Below the pieces are notes generated by a model, which saw only the letters and a program-made list of their open reading frames with translations, had not been told where the DNA came from and did not search any database. The position numbers and the translations under genes are program-made. This document shows, piece by piece, positions 53,395 through 64,000 of a stretch of DNA of 64,000 nucleotides. Origin of the DNA: Silurus meridionalis (lineage: Eukaryota; Chordata; Actinopteri; Siluriformes; Siluridae); assembly GCF_014805685.1 (NCBI RefSeq), contig NC_060899.1, forward strand, positions 8,952,290 to 9,016,289. The letters run 5' to 3'. Position 1 is the stretch's first letter. The number at the start of each line of letters is the position of its first letter.

Positions 53395-53870
53395 CCTGTA
53401 GATGGCACTTAAAACACGGAAAGTTCTGTCAAATGCTTCCCTGATCCTCACACCAAACGTTCAATTTGACGAAAACTTATTAAGTTTCCTGTAGATGGCA
53501 GTATAAACTCAGTAATCATTTGATTTTTAAACTTACCTGCCTTGATCCTACCCCCTTAAGAGAGTCCCTAAATGGGACTGAAACACCTACACAAGCTATA
53601 ATGTATGTGTAAAATACTACATTCAAATAAAATACTTTCATTCTATCAACATAGATTTTGTATTTAGGAGGTATTATTTAGGCGGGCTGATTTTAAACCA
53701 CTTGCCTGAACTCTACCCCCTATTTCTTTTGGTCCTAATACATGAAGAGATAATAAATTGGTCTGATACACCTACATAATAATGTATTTGGAAAATACTA
53801 CATTTTATTCTATCGATATCATTAAATTAGGTTGTTTTATACACACAGTTCACAGTACATAGAAACATTG
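53395..53870. repeat. Diverged tandem duplication between two LINE copies
   Basis: TTTCCTGTAGATGGCA occurs at about 53390 and 53487. A longer module occurs twice about 190 bases apart: AAAC-x-ACTTGCCTG, ACCCCCT, ACACCTACA and AAAATACTACATT. The sequence is unlike the flanking LINE and may be a remnant of another element inserted or captured there. Confidence 0.5.
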
Positions 53871-53871
53871 T

Positions 53872-55372
53872 AAATGTTGGATGATTGGGCAACTACTGCA
53901 GAAATGATAAGGGAGACAGCTAGGAAGATACTTGGTGTGACATCTGGAAATAGAAAGGAAGACAAAGAGACATGGTGGTGGAATGAGGAAGTGCAGGAAA
54001 GCATAAGGAACTATCAGAAGATTTTTCTTAGGTAAAGGAGCAGATCTGGAGGGATCATGGATGTAGAGTGTTTAATGAAGGTACTGTCATCACCTCGCTC
54101 TCATGCGTTCACTCAGGTTTTTTGACGGTGGTGTGGTGGGTCGTCTCTTATCCTAGAGATCCCTCATGTCTGTGTTACCTTCTGGTTCTCCCTTTTAGTT
54201 ACGCTTCCATAGCGAGTTTTTCCTTGCCACAGTCACCACCGGCTTGCTCATCAGGGACAAAGGTACACCTATAAAAAAACATTTTATTCAATTTTATTAT
54301 CACATTATCTGTGTGAAGCTGTTTTGAGACAATTTTCATTGTTAAAAGCGCTATACAAATAAAAATGAATTAAATTGATTAAGGAAAAAGAGGTTGGTGA
54401 AACATAATAGGGTTAAGCAGAGTGATGAGAAAAGTAGGCAGGAGTACAAGGATATGCGGCCGCAGGTAGAGGGACTTGGCAAAAGCTAAGGAAAAGGCAT
54501 ATGAGGAGCTGTCTGAGAAGTTGGACATTTAGGAAGGAGAAAAGGATTTGTACCGATTGGCCAGGCAGCGCGACCGAGCTGGGAAGGATGTGCTGCAAGT
54601 TAGAGCAATAAAGGATGGAGATGGAAATGTGTTGACTAGTGAGGAGAGTGTGTTGAGAAGATGGAGGGAGTATTTTGATCAGCTGATAAATGAGGAAATG
54701 AGAGAGAGAGAAGGTTGGATGATGTGGAGTTGGTGAAGCAGGAGGTGGATAGGATTAGTAAGGAGGAAGCAAGAGCTATTAAGGGGATGAGAAGTGGAAA
54801 GTCGGTAGGACCAGATGACATACCGGTAAAAGCATGGAGATGTTTAGGAGACATGGCAGTTGAGTTTTTGACCAGATTGTTTAACAAGATTTTGGAAGGT
54901 GAGAGGATGCCTGAGGAATGGAGAAGGAGTGTGCTGTACCAATTTTTAAGAATAAGGGAGATGTGCAAAACTGCAGTAACTACAGAGGAATTAAGTTGAT
55001 CAGTCACACCATGAAGTTATGGGAAAGAGTAGTGGAAGCCAGGCTGAGGGAAGAGGTCTGAGGATCTATGAGCAACAGCGCATGTAGGATGTTTTGGGGA
55101 CAAAGTGAGAGAGGCCAGATTAAGATGGTTTCAACATGTGCAGAGGAGGGACATGGGGTATATCGGTAGGAGAATGCTGAGGATAGAGTCACCAGGAAGG
55201 AGGAAAGGAGGAAGGGTAAAAAGAAGGTTAATGGATGTGGTAAAGGAAGACATGCAGGTAGTTGGTGTGAAAGAGGCAGATGTAGAGGACAGGGGGGTAT
55301 GGATACGGATGATCCACTGTGGCGACCCCTAATGGGAGCAGCCCAAAGAAGAAGAAGAAAAAGAAGAAGAAA
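53872..55372 (+). mobile_element. Second RTE-type LINE copy, carrying a nested insertion
   Basis: It repeats the module also seen at 52470-52610 (GATTGGGCAACTACTGCAGA). After the insertion it continues with YRLARQRDRAGKDVLQVRAI, MRSGKSVGPDDIPVKAWRCL and GERMPEEWRRSVL. A deletion then leads to REARLRWFQHVQRRDMGYIG and the end AATGGGAGCAGCCCAAAG plus an AAGAAG tail. It is a separate copy from the one ending at 53392, because the mid-region is present in both. Confidence 0.82.
54010..54379 (+). repeat. Fish interspersed repeat, copy 4, nested in the LINE
   Basis: About 370 bases, flanked by TAAGGA at 54004-54009 and 54380-54385. The uninterrupted LINE copy at 52600 has a single TAAGGA at this place. 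Contents: TTTTTCTTAGGTAAAGGAGC, GTTTTTCCTTGCCACAGTCA, GGCTTGCTCATCAGGGACAA, GTTAAAAGCGCTATACAAAT. Confidence 0.75.
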
Positions 55373-55379
55373 TATCGTA

Positions 55380-58025
55380 AACGTAATCAGTCAACAGACA
55401 AAACTCTTTAACTGTCACTTTTTTATAAGTTTTTATTTGTGTGTTGTCTTAGTTTGCAAATCACATTAAATATGATTTTGTAAATGTAATAATTTGTTGA
55501 ATAATAATTGAATTATTAATGGCTAGAAAGTTGACTAATCGATTTTCTAATAGTCTAGAAGGTTTAATATAGCTATAATGCAGCGCTATATACAAATGTA
55601 ACACTAATACAAACTTTTCTTTTACAATGTTTTTTTTGTTCTTACTGTCCTTGCTGTACAATTTAATTTTAAAAGGTTCTGCTGCCATCTCAAATGAGTG
55701 CTTTGTTCCTAGAGCCTTTGGGAGAAAGTTCTGCAGAACTAAAACAATGCCATGATGTAACAAGATATTTGAAGTTGTTTAACACAAAAATTTGCTTCTG
55801 ATGTGCAAAATTCATCGCTACATTAAAATGTGTTGTTCCACTATCACAATGTTAATTATTTTAATTTGTTAAGGGCTTTTATGCAACAAATGGGATGCAA
55901 CATTCCAAGGTGGTCCTGTGATTCACTGCCTTACCCAAAACAACAAGATGGCACATCCTGTGGTGTCTTAGCTTTGAAAGTAAATAATTTCAAATAGATA
56001 ATTTATGTAATTGCCCTGAAATGTCAGTGTCCTAAAATATAATCTCAGGAAACACAATTGAGTTGCTAATTATGGTGTTTTATTTTACTTTAGAACAAAA
56101 TTACTTCTTTTATTATTTTCTTTTTTTAGTTTTTTTTAGCCAGTTGTTTTCCTCAACGCACCAAAATGAGTGAAAGAATGGAGAAGATCAATAGCTGTCA
56201 CTCTTCTCCAAAACAGCGGTATATTTAATGTACAGTATCAGTCATAACATTACTGTTTTTAATGTTTAGAAAAGAAGACTCTTATGCTCATCAAACCTGC
56301 ATTTATTTTTTTTATCAAAAATGCAAAAAAATCTATATTGTAAATTATTATTAGAATCTGGAATAATGTTTTTCTGTTTTTAATATATTGTAAAATAAAA
56401 TAAAACTTCTATGATGCAAGGTGAATTTTCGTCAGCTGTTACTCCAATCTTCAGTGTCAGACAATCCTTCAGAATTCATTCTAATATTTTGATTTATTTT
56501 TTTCAAATTTGGAAACAGTTGTGTGTGTGTGGTGCTATTAACCTGTTTGGACTTTTTAATTAATCAACCACTCTGGTTGTTGTTGGTTATATTTCTCATC
56601 TACTATTGTATTCACTTTACTCAGCGTTCTCATGAGTATGTTCCCTGACAAACTGTTTTCAACACTGATGAATAAATCAGCATATTTGAATGATTGTTGA
56701 AGGATCATGTAATACTGAAGACTCTAGTAATGGCTGATGAATATTCACCTTTGCATTGCAGAAATAAGTTAATATTTACATATATTAAAACAGAAAACTA
56801 TTTTATTTGTTAATATTTACCAATATATATTTTTATTTTGTATTTTTTATCAAATAGCATTAAAATGTAAGCAAGAGAAAAGAAGATGCTCACATTGATG
56901 TGTACTGCCAAACATGCGGCTTGTTTGAAAAGCCTGTAGTTGGAGATTAGTCATTGTTTCAGGGATGACTATAACAGTTTCCTGTCCATTTATTCTTATT
57001 TTTATCCCCTCAACACACCACACTGTACATTGTACACTGTACATTCAAAGTCCAATTTGACATAAACCCCTGTTGTCATAACAGTTGTCATAATTACTCA
57101 ATCATATGACATATTGGGTAATTAGTTAGCTGCATGATTGTTCAGGTGTACATGTGTTCTTATTAACACAGACAGTGAGTTCAGAGAAAAGAGTCAAAAT
57201 GCTTGTCTAATTCTTGCTTGAACTGATTTGACAGTATTTTGCTGTGCCAGGTTGTTCAGTTGTGAAATTGTTTGGGGGCACAGCTTGCTTGGTCTGTATG
57301 TAATTAGTGACCGGGAGACTCATGAATACAGAGTACTTCAGGTTTCTTTAATCAAAGCAGCATCTTTGTCTTGTTTTCCTTTTAAAAGCTGCCGGTCCAT
57401 AAACTAAATCTGGCTCCATTGTTCACCAAAAATAGTTATTGAAGCCATAATCACATACACCTACCAATTGTTGAACACTTTGCATGTAAACACTTAGTGA
57501 CTGTATCCTGTCTGTCTCTATGCATCTCCCCTACTCCACCCTTCAGTTGACAGGGAATTCCACATCAGACCTAATATTTTTGGGGGGTGATGGACCTTTT
57601 CCATTTACAATAGTGGTATGGTACTGATATGGAAGTGTGAGTGTTGCTTGTTAAAGTATATCAGCCAAATAGCTCCCACCATTGGGTCTTCAGTCATTTG
57701 AAGTAAAATTGCAATTATTTTAGATTTTCAGATTGAGATTTGGTGCAGATTAGAACAAACAGTTATTCCTGTAATTTTCCCTATGAAGGTGTTTTCCCGT
57801 TCCCTGCTTAATTTGAGCATAACGAAAGCCGCCCCTTAGCTATGGGTGTAATGCGCAGCACAGGAAATCTGGTGGGCTGAAACGACGTGTGGATACTCTC
57901 GTGCGTCTTCATTTAGGTGGGTGGGCCTGCTTAAAGACTGGCCTATTTTTGTAGACGTGAGCAAATGCATGTAGGGAATTAAAGGGAGTGTTGTTTCTGC
58001 TACATAGGAAATGGCCATCAGGCAA
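55380..58025. other. Intergenic DNA between trpc4ap and emp3
   Basis: AT-rich sequence without a supported exon, RNA gene or recognisable mobile element. Open frames are short and without family motifs. Confidence 0.5.
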
Positions 58026-58033
58026 GTCCAAAA

Positions 58034-58137
58034 CAAATATAAAGAGTGGCAGAGAAGCAGTACAGTAGTCGAAGAGGACATCTGGACTTAGTGGAGATCC
58101 TCCTTGAAGCTGGTGAAACTCAGTTTAATCATTGTAG
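58034..58137 (+). promoter_or_regulatory. emp3: Likely emp3 promoter and noncoding first exon
   Basis: AAATATAAAGAG at 58034-58045 is TATA-like. About 30 bases on, sequence runs to ATTGTAG followed by GTGAGCC, a good donor at 58138. The next acceptor, TTTTTTCCTTCAG at 58783, leads into the exon with the emp3 start codon. PMP22-family genes usually have noncoding first exons, which fits. Confidence 0.5.
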
Positions 58138-58794
58138 GTGAGCCAGCACTTCTACTCATCATTGGCATGTTAAATTATTTGCTAAAATTCAAACATGTTT
58201 TGTTAATATAGGGCTATAAATTTTATTAAACAGTCACAATACTAATTTATGTTAATTTTACACAAGATATTAAATCTGCACTGTAGTTTTATGAGCAGTT
58301 ATATAATATATACATAATGTGCCATAAATAAATAAAAAAATAGATTGCAAATACATTTTTTATAAATTCAAATAATCTTTTAAAACATTTAAAATGTAAG
58401 TTTTCCTTTTGATGTAACAGAAGTCGATTAATACGAATGTGAATAAAGAACCAAAAACAAACAAAATAAAAGTAGCCTCTCTGGTACCAAATTATTTTCC
58501 ATGTAATTAGGACGGAAGTCTGATAAAATGTGTCCTTAATTATAATGGGAGGTAACATAATCTGAATGCTCCAGAGACTGGAAAACACTTGGGAGGCCTT
58601 ACAGTTTAACTTGCCAAAGAAACATTCTACTACTTGACCAATTTTTACTCCACCACACGCAAGTAATATTGTTACTTGACTAGTAAGCATTTGTTATGAG
58701 AATGGTTTAAAAAGAAGGACTTTATAGGATGTTCCTGCATTAAGATTTAAATATTCGATAAACAGAATATTTTTTTCCTTCAGAGTGAGAGATC

Positions 58795-59263
58795 ATGGCC
58801 TTCCTGCTGATTTTTATCACCCTGCTACATGTGTTCATTCTTGGAATTCTATTCATTGCCACCCTTGGAGAGGTAGGCAAATAAATAAATAAATGCTTTG
58901 GTCAAAATTAATGTGTATATGTGAGGCATTATTTCTGCAATCAATGTGTAAATCAATTAAATATATAAAATAAGAAATAATTCGTCACATACACCTTGTG
59001 ATAAGTCTCCACATTTTATAAAAGTCCATATTATAAGCCCATATAGAGTAAATTTGTAAATTGTAAATTTTTGTAAATTGTAATTTTATGTTCCTTAACC
59101 ACTGGTAACTATTTTGTCTGTGTTCTTCGACTTGACTCAGTCCTGGTGGGTGTGGAATAGTACTGAAAGATCAGACCTCTGGTACAATTGCAGATTAGAC
59201 AATGGAACCCAGACGTGGCTTTGTATGTCATCAAAAGAGACAGGTAAAGTCCCCTGCACTCCT

Positions 59264-59349
<86 letters not shown>

Positions 59350-60443
59350 TACATAGATTTCAGTGAAAATGTTTCTTTATTCTCTCTTTCAGAGTGGCTC
59401 CAAGCTATCCAGGTTCTGATGGTTGTGTCTGCGGTCTTCTGCTGCATCTCATTCCTAGTTTTTCTAGGTCAGCTTTTTATCCTGTCAAAAGGAGGCCTCT
59501 TTTACCTTACAGGAGTCTGTCAAGCATTTGCAGGTAAAATATTTCTTTAGAAGTTATTTAATGGCTTATAAATGTAAATTACAAAAGTAATAGTAAAAGT
59601 TACATTCAAAAAGCTCTTTATTATTAATAGCTGTACACTTTTCCATTCACGGAATTATGTAATAGCCAGTCTTGTGGCAGCAGTGCATTGCATAAAATGA
59701 TGCACATACAGGTGTAACAAACTCACTGGTTCCGCTCTGACCGAAAAAGAGACAGACAAAAGTTTACCAAGCAGAGCTTTCTTTATTTACATTCATTTTT
59801 ACCCCGGCACTTTCCAATCCAGTACTCACGCCGGGGCGTTCGGCGACCCTTCCACTTTTCTCTCTGCTTGGTGTCTCCCCCTTCCTTGTTGGCATCGCCA
59901 GACTGCAACAGAGCGCCCTGATTAATCTCATGATCCAAACCCAGTCTCACGGCATTTCGTGATATAGTCACGAAATTTAATCTATTGACTCGTGTTTATG
60001 GACACGAATTTTCCTCTTTTTTCGTGTCATTCAGCACGAATTTCCATCTAATGTATTTACAATGATACAATGTATTTTTCATGCTTTCGCCACATTTTCT
60101 TTTCTTCCACTGGACGCCACAGACGCTGTATTGTTTTTTGTTTTTTGCATCATCTGCAGGTGTTGCTCACCGCTCGTTCTTTTCGTCTCCGCCCCCCACC
60201 CGCTCACTGCTGTCACAACAGGCTATTAGCCTCAAATACATTTTTCATCAACCTTCAGATTGTGGGGAAAAATCTGTTCTGGGGAAATTCTCCTGAGTTT
60301 ACTCAGAATGGTGCAAAAAATAAATAAATCCAATAAATGTTAATTATGCTAAAAGAAATGTCTTGTAGATTAGAAACGTGGTGAGAATGGTTCAAGCTGA
60401 AAGAACGGCTACTAAGATAGTACTACTACTACTACTAAGATAG

Positions 60444-60478
<35 letters not shown>

Positions 60479-61812
60479 AGATCTTAAAATTAGGTAAATA
60501 CAACATCAGATTAAAATGTCATTAGTTTTTTTTTTTTTACATAAATTAAACTAAACTGAGATTGGGTCATACAACATGAAATTGATTCTAAGTACACCAT
60601 TAAATATATAGCAAAATGAATCAAAAACAACATAAATAATGTGTCGCAATAGTCGAGTCGAAGTCCAGACCTAATCCGAAATAAAAATACTATCGCTGGA
60701 CCTTAATTTAATTCAATTAAATACATTTTTATTTGTATAGCGCTTTTAACAATGAGCATTGTCTCAAAGCAGCTTTACACGGATAATGAGCTGAACCTTA
60801 AGAGCTGGGAAGGCCTGCAAACCTCAATGAACTAAAGCAACATTGTAAAAATGAGTGAAACAAAATTCCTTTACAATGATGGGAGAAACTAATGAAGTCA
60901 TATAGAAACTATTACTTAAAATTATTGCTTGTCCTACAAGATATTGCACATAACATACTTAATTTTTCATATATGTTTTCTCCATTTTGGTTTGGTTTGT
61001 AAATATAAATAGGGACATAGTTTATTTACCTAATTATAAGATCTGATAAGGCCCAGATGATTTTTATTACGCCCTTTTTATTAGGCGTAAAACCGCAGAA
61101 TTCAAAAAGGCCAAAACTTTAATATTTACACGACTAATTATTTGCTTATATTATGTACATGATCTCAGCATGTCTAAGCCCATTACTGAAGATGCTTTTC
61201 TACTTTCACAAAATGTTTCATTACATTTCATTAATCAGTGACAAAATCCAATCTAAGAATTTTTTTAATGGGCTCCTGAGTTGTGGACCAGAAAAGCTTT
61301 TTTCCTTTTGCTGACCATCATCTGTCAATCACATCAACAAGAGCCAATCATATGCATCAGTGAGTGCATAAAGGCACTTTTTTGCTTCTCATAGCTGGTG
61401 TGGAATCAAAGGTTGTGAATGTATAATCTAATATTATAATAATGTGATTCATCTTACATCAAATGCACGCCTGTTCTTATTTTTAATTTTAAAATAGTTT
61501 GGACTTTACAGGACGTATACTGAAAATGCTAGCACATTTTTTTTAATAATTGCAAGTTACATAAATACAGTCAACACAAAATGTCCTTAATGAAATCTTG
61601 GCTCTGTAATGATTTCCCTTTACTTTTCCCTTACAGGTCTTACAACCTTCAGTGCAGTACTCATCTACACGTTACACAACAAAGAAATCCTTCAGAGCTC
61701 TAAAAAGTTGAGCTCAGGACACTATGGTCACTGCTTTATTTTGGCATGGGTGTGTGTGCCTTTGCTAATGTGGAGTGGAATCATGTACATTTATTTGCGC
61801 AAACGGGAGTAG
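58795..61812 (+). CDS. emp3: Epithelial membrane protein 3 (PMP22/EMP family)
   Basis: Coding exons 58795-58872, 59141-59243, 59393-59533 and 61637-61812 join in frame to 165 aa (human EMP3 163). All borders are GT/AG. Four hydrophobic helices: about residues 2-24, 64-86, 97-117 and 138-158. The first loop has the family W-x(n)-LWYNC...WLC pattern (W28, W29, L39-C43, C54) with possible N-glycosylation at N32 (NST) and N47 (NGT). EWLQAIQVLMVVSAVFCCIS, KGGLFYLTGVCQAFAG and the C-terminus SGIMYIYLRKRE match EMP3 more closely than EMP1, EMP2 or PMP22. Family members sit in the plasma membrane and act in adhesion, blebbing and proliferation control. Intron 3 (2.1 kb) is filled with repeats. Confidence 0.95.
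59264..59334. repeat. (AT)n microsatellite in emp3 intron 2
   Basis: About 35 AT units then CA repeats; it occupies half of this 149-base intron. Confidence 0.93.
59740..60060. repeat. Element with repeated TTCGTG/CACGAA palindromes in emp3 intron 3
   Basis: TTTCGTGA-(5)-TCACGAAA forms a perfect inverted repeat near 59957-59978. CACGAA/TTCGTG recurs four more times by about 60042 (GACACGAATTTT, TTCGTGTC, GCACGAATTT). Upstream, CCCCGGC...GCCGGGG near 59802-59838 forms another stem. This looks like a folded non-autonomous element; the family is not assigned. Confidence 0.5.
60417..60478. repeat. (TAC)n trinucleotide repeat
   Basis: Two TAC arrays separated by TAAGATAG, which is itself duplicated. 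Confidence 0.9.
60708..60800 (-). repeat. Fish interspersed repeat, copy 5 (reverse, partial)
   Basis: Contains TTTTTATTTGTATAGCGCTT, AACAATGAGCATTGTCTCAA and AGCAGCTTTACACGG, as in the 25044 copy. Only the end of the element is present. Confidence 0.65.
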
Positions 61813-62022
61813 CATCATGGTTTCCTCCTGATCGTGTTCAATATAAAACAGTCACAGTATGATGTCTATATAATTTGTCTATATTACTTTTATATTGTAA
61901 CAAACATACATGCTTTATTTTGCAGAATATTATGCTGTAGGAAGATGTCTAAACTATACACATTATACCTATACAAGGATAAAGTGTATATACCTGTATG
62001 CACACACAAAAGTATTTTTTTT

Positions 62023-62028
62023 AATAAA
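62023..62028 (+). terminator. Poly(A) signal of emp3
   Basis: AATAAA about 210 bases after the emp3 stop codon, preceded by a T-run. It gives a compact 3' UTR. Confidence 0.7.
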
Positions 62029-62109
62029 GCCTGATTAAAACACATTTGAAGCAGTCATGTCCGTGCTTCAGAAAATTATCTTAGAAAGAACTCAAACCCA
62101 AATATAGTA

Positions 62110-63200
62110 GAATCCAATTTTCACAAAAACATGATTATGTGATAAGGAATTATATATATATGTATTTATTTATTTTTTGGTCTCTCCAAATTTTCTTGTT
62201 TGTTGCTGGGATGTTTCTACACCTTCATAGGTGTCTTAGTGTGGATTAGTTTAGGCACATAATTCTCTATAGAGCGCAAATGACAATGAATATTAGACTA
62301 CAAACCAAGCCATGAGGTCAAAGGAACTGCCTGCAGATCCTGGGAAGGAGAGGTGTAAGAGAGGTGACCAAGAACCTAATGGTCACTCTGACTGAGCTCT
62401 GGCTAGACGAAAGGCTCTCTTCTGTGCAAAACTCGTGGAAGCTGACTTAAAGTTTGCAACAAAAAAAAACACCAAACCAAGATTTAACTATTTGCCCTCA
62501 ATTCTAAATTTTATGTCTGGAAGAAACCAGGCAACATTCATTATTATTCACATGAAGCATGCTGGTGGCAGCCTGTGAGGGTGTTTTTCTGGAGAAGGGG
62601 CTTGGCAACTAGTCAGGGTTGAGGGAAAGCTGAATGGAGCCAGGTACAAAGGTGTCCTTATAAAAACCTGTTCCACAGTGCTCAGGACCTCAATCTGTAC
62701 TGATGTTCACCTTCCAACTTAAAAAAAACACTAATCACACAGTTAAGACAACACAAAAGTGGTTTAGCCACAACCACTTATACTTTGTGAATGTCCTATA
62801 GTGGCCCAGCCAGAGCCCCGATTTCAATCATATTGGACCTGAAAATGGCTGTCACCAATGTTCCCCATCCAACTGGACCCATCTTGAAGGATTTGCCAGA
62901 AGAATGGAAGAAAACCCACCAATGCAGATGTACAATGCCTTTTGCATCATACCCAAAAAGACTCAATGCTGTAATTGCACCCCAGCAAAATTTCTAGTGT
63001 TGTTGCAAAAGGTCTGTTCTTATTTAAGTGATATATTTTCTTATATTTTCTTTTTTTAATACATTCCCAGACATTTCTAAAATTCTGTTACCACTGTCAT
63101 AAAAGGGTACTGATCATAAATTAATCAATAAAAAAAATCAATTTGAACAATTGTAATCAGGCTGCAACAGCTGTTGGAATACTTTCTGAAGGCACAGTAT
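62110..63200 (+). mobile_element. Degraded Tc1-like transposon
   Basis: The order of pieces is that of a Tc1 transposase read on the plus strand: GGTCACTCTGACTGAGCTC, CATGAAGCATGCTGGTGGCA, GAGGGAAAGCTGAATGGAGC, then GTGGCCCAGCCAGAGCCCCG leading to the region before the catalytic glutamate. The end CAACAGCTGTTGGAATACTT, CTGAAGGCACAGTAT resembles a Tc1 inverted end. No open frame remains. Confidence 0.72.
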
Positions 63201-64000
63201 ATAATTTACCGTACTGTTGGCAGTTCTGAGATGTGTCTCATGATGAAGATATAAACCGCTCTATGTTAATAGCTTTCATCACACTGCACTAGAAGCGTGA
63301 ATCTTTTGCAGGCTCAGGACTAATTGCGTGTTCTTATTTGTACATCAAAAGGTAGCGAGAATGTATATTATTCCACATGATTAAACACAGCCCTGTATAA
63401 AACCAGTAAAAATGATGAAAAGGCTCTCTCCAATGGTAGACAGAGACTTTAATCGCAGAATTACTACACCTCCACTCAACCACGCAGCGTCTCCAGTTCT
63501 ACAAGTGGCTGCATAGAATACAGTATAGCTGCCGAGTGTTTAGCAGCAGAGCAAGTGATCCACACTCAACCAGCTATTTTCTTATCTTACTAGAATATAA
63601 TCAGGCAACAAAATTAATAAGGTGCAGTTGTCAATTCAGAATAAATCACTTTAGTGTAAACAACCATCAGGGTTCTTACTGAAGGAAATAAAAAATAGCA
63701 ATAGACTTTTTTTTCACCTTTTTATATTTCGATTGTGTGCAATTAAACTGAAGTCAATTGGAGTTGGTGTTGTAAGGCTAAAGGCATTATGAGTTTAATG
63801 AGAGTAGCGATTACGCAGAAAGACAGATTGCATTAAGAAAAGATAACGAAGAGGTAAAAGTAGTACAGTAGAACTGCTTACAATTTTTAAGGTAAAATAT
63901 TGATGTCAAAACTATTGAGAAAGCTCTTTTATTGTTAATTCGGATGTGTTTTTCTTAGTATGATTAATTGTTAAATTTCATTGGGAAAATTGCCCTCTTT
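63201..64000. other. Right-hand flank, nothing recognised
   Basis: AT-rich DNA to the window edge. No exon, RNA gene or mobile element could be supported. Confidence 0.45.

Overview
The window looks like nuclear DNA of a ray-finned fish. Genes are split by many introns, the background is AT-rich, and there are long (TA)n, (CA)n and (GGAT)n microsatellites. Tc1-like transposons and RTE- and Rex1-type LINE pieces, typical of teleosts, are scattered throughout. Nothing bacterial was seen. The repeat set would suit an otophysan such as a catfish, but I cannot name the species.

Four protein genes are supported exon by exon. (1) arhgap4, minus strand, 1973-7168: twelve coding exons giving the N-terminal 491 residues (F-BAR half); the RhoGAP and SH3 half lies beyond the left edge. 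(2) nudt16, minus strand, 16293-21089: four exons, 202 aa, a Nudix RNA-decapping enzyme. (3) trpc4ap (TRUSS), minus strand, 42861-51008: nineteen exons, 773 aa, apparently complete. (4) emp3, plus strand, 58795-61812: four coding exons, 165 aa, a PMP22/claudin-type four-helix membrane protein.

The most interesting region is 33.0-38.1 kb on the plus strand. A complete mir-499 hairpin lies at 35924-36003. In mammals miR-499 is intronic in the myosin heavy chain gene MYH7B (called MYH14 in fish work), which converges on TRPC4AP. Here trpc4ap has the expected position and orientation, but the myosin gene is dead. Recognisable, frameshifted and stop-ridden exons remain in the right order: a likely first coding exon, two further head exons, a third head exon, then mir-499, then a neck exon and two rod fragments. 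A CpG-rich, TATA/MEF2-bearing promoter-like block upstream seems to have survived. The window therefore appears to hold an orphaned intronic microRNA that outlived its host gene.

The rest is intergenic or intronic DNA shaped by repeats. An RTE LINE at 21.5-24.4 kb is split by a Tc1 element. An RTE copy on the minus strand lies at 39.2-41.07 kb. A 4-kb RTE cluster with a further nested insertion sits 0.4 kb upstream of trpc4ap. Rex1-type fragments lie at 18.8 and 26.2-27.1 kb, Tc1 remnants at 15.2 and 62.1-63.2 kb, and a fish interspersed repeat recurs at 19.0, 24.7, 25.05, 54.0 and 60.7 kb. Exon limits were set by reading frame and GT/AG signals and may be off by a base or two.
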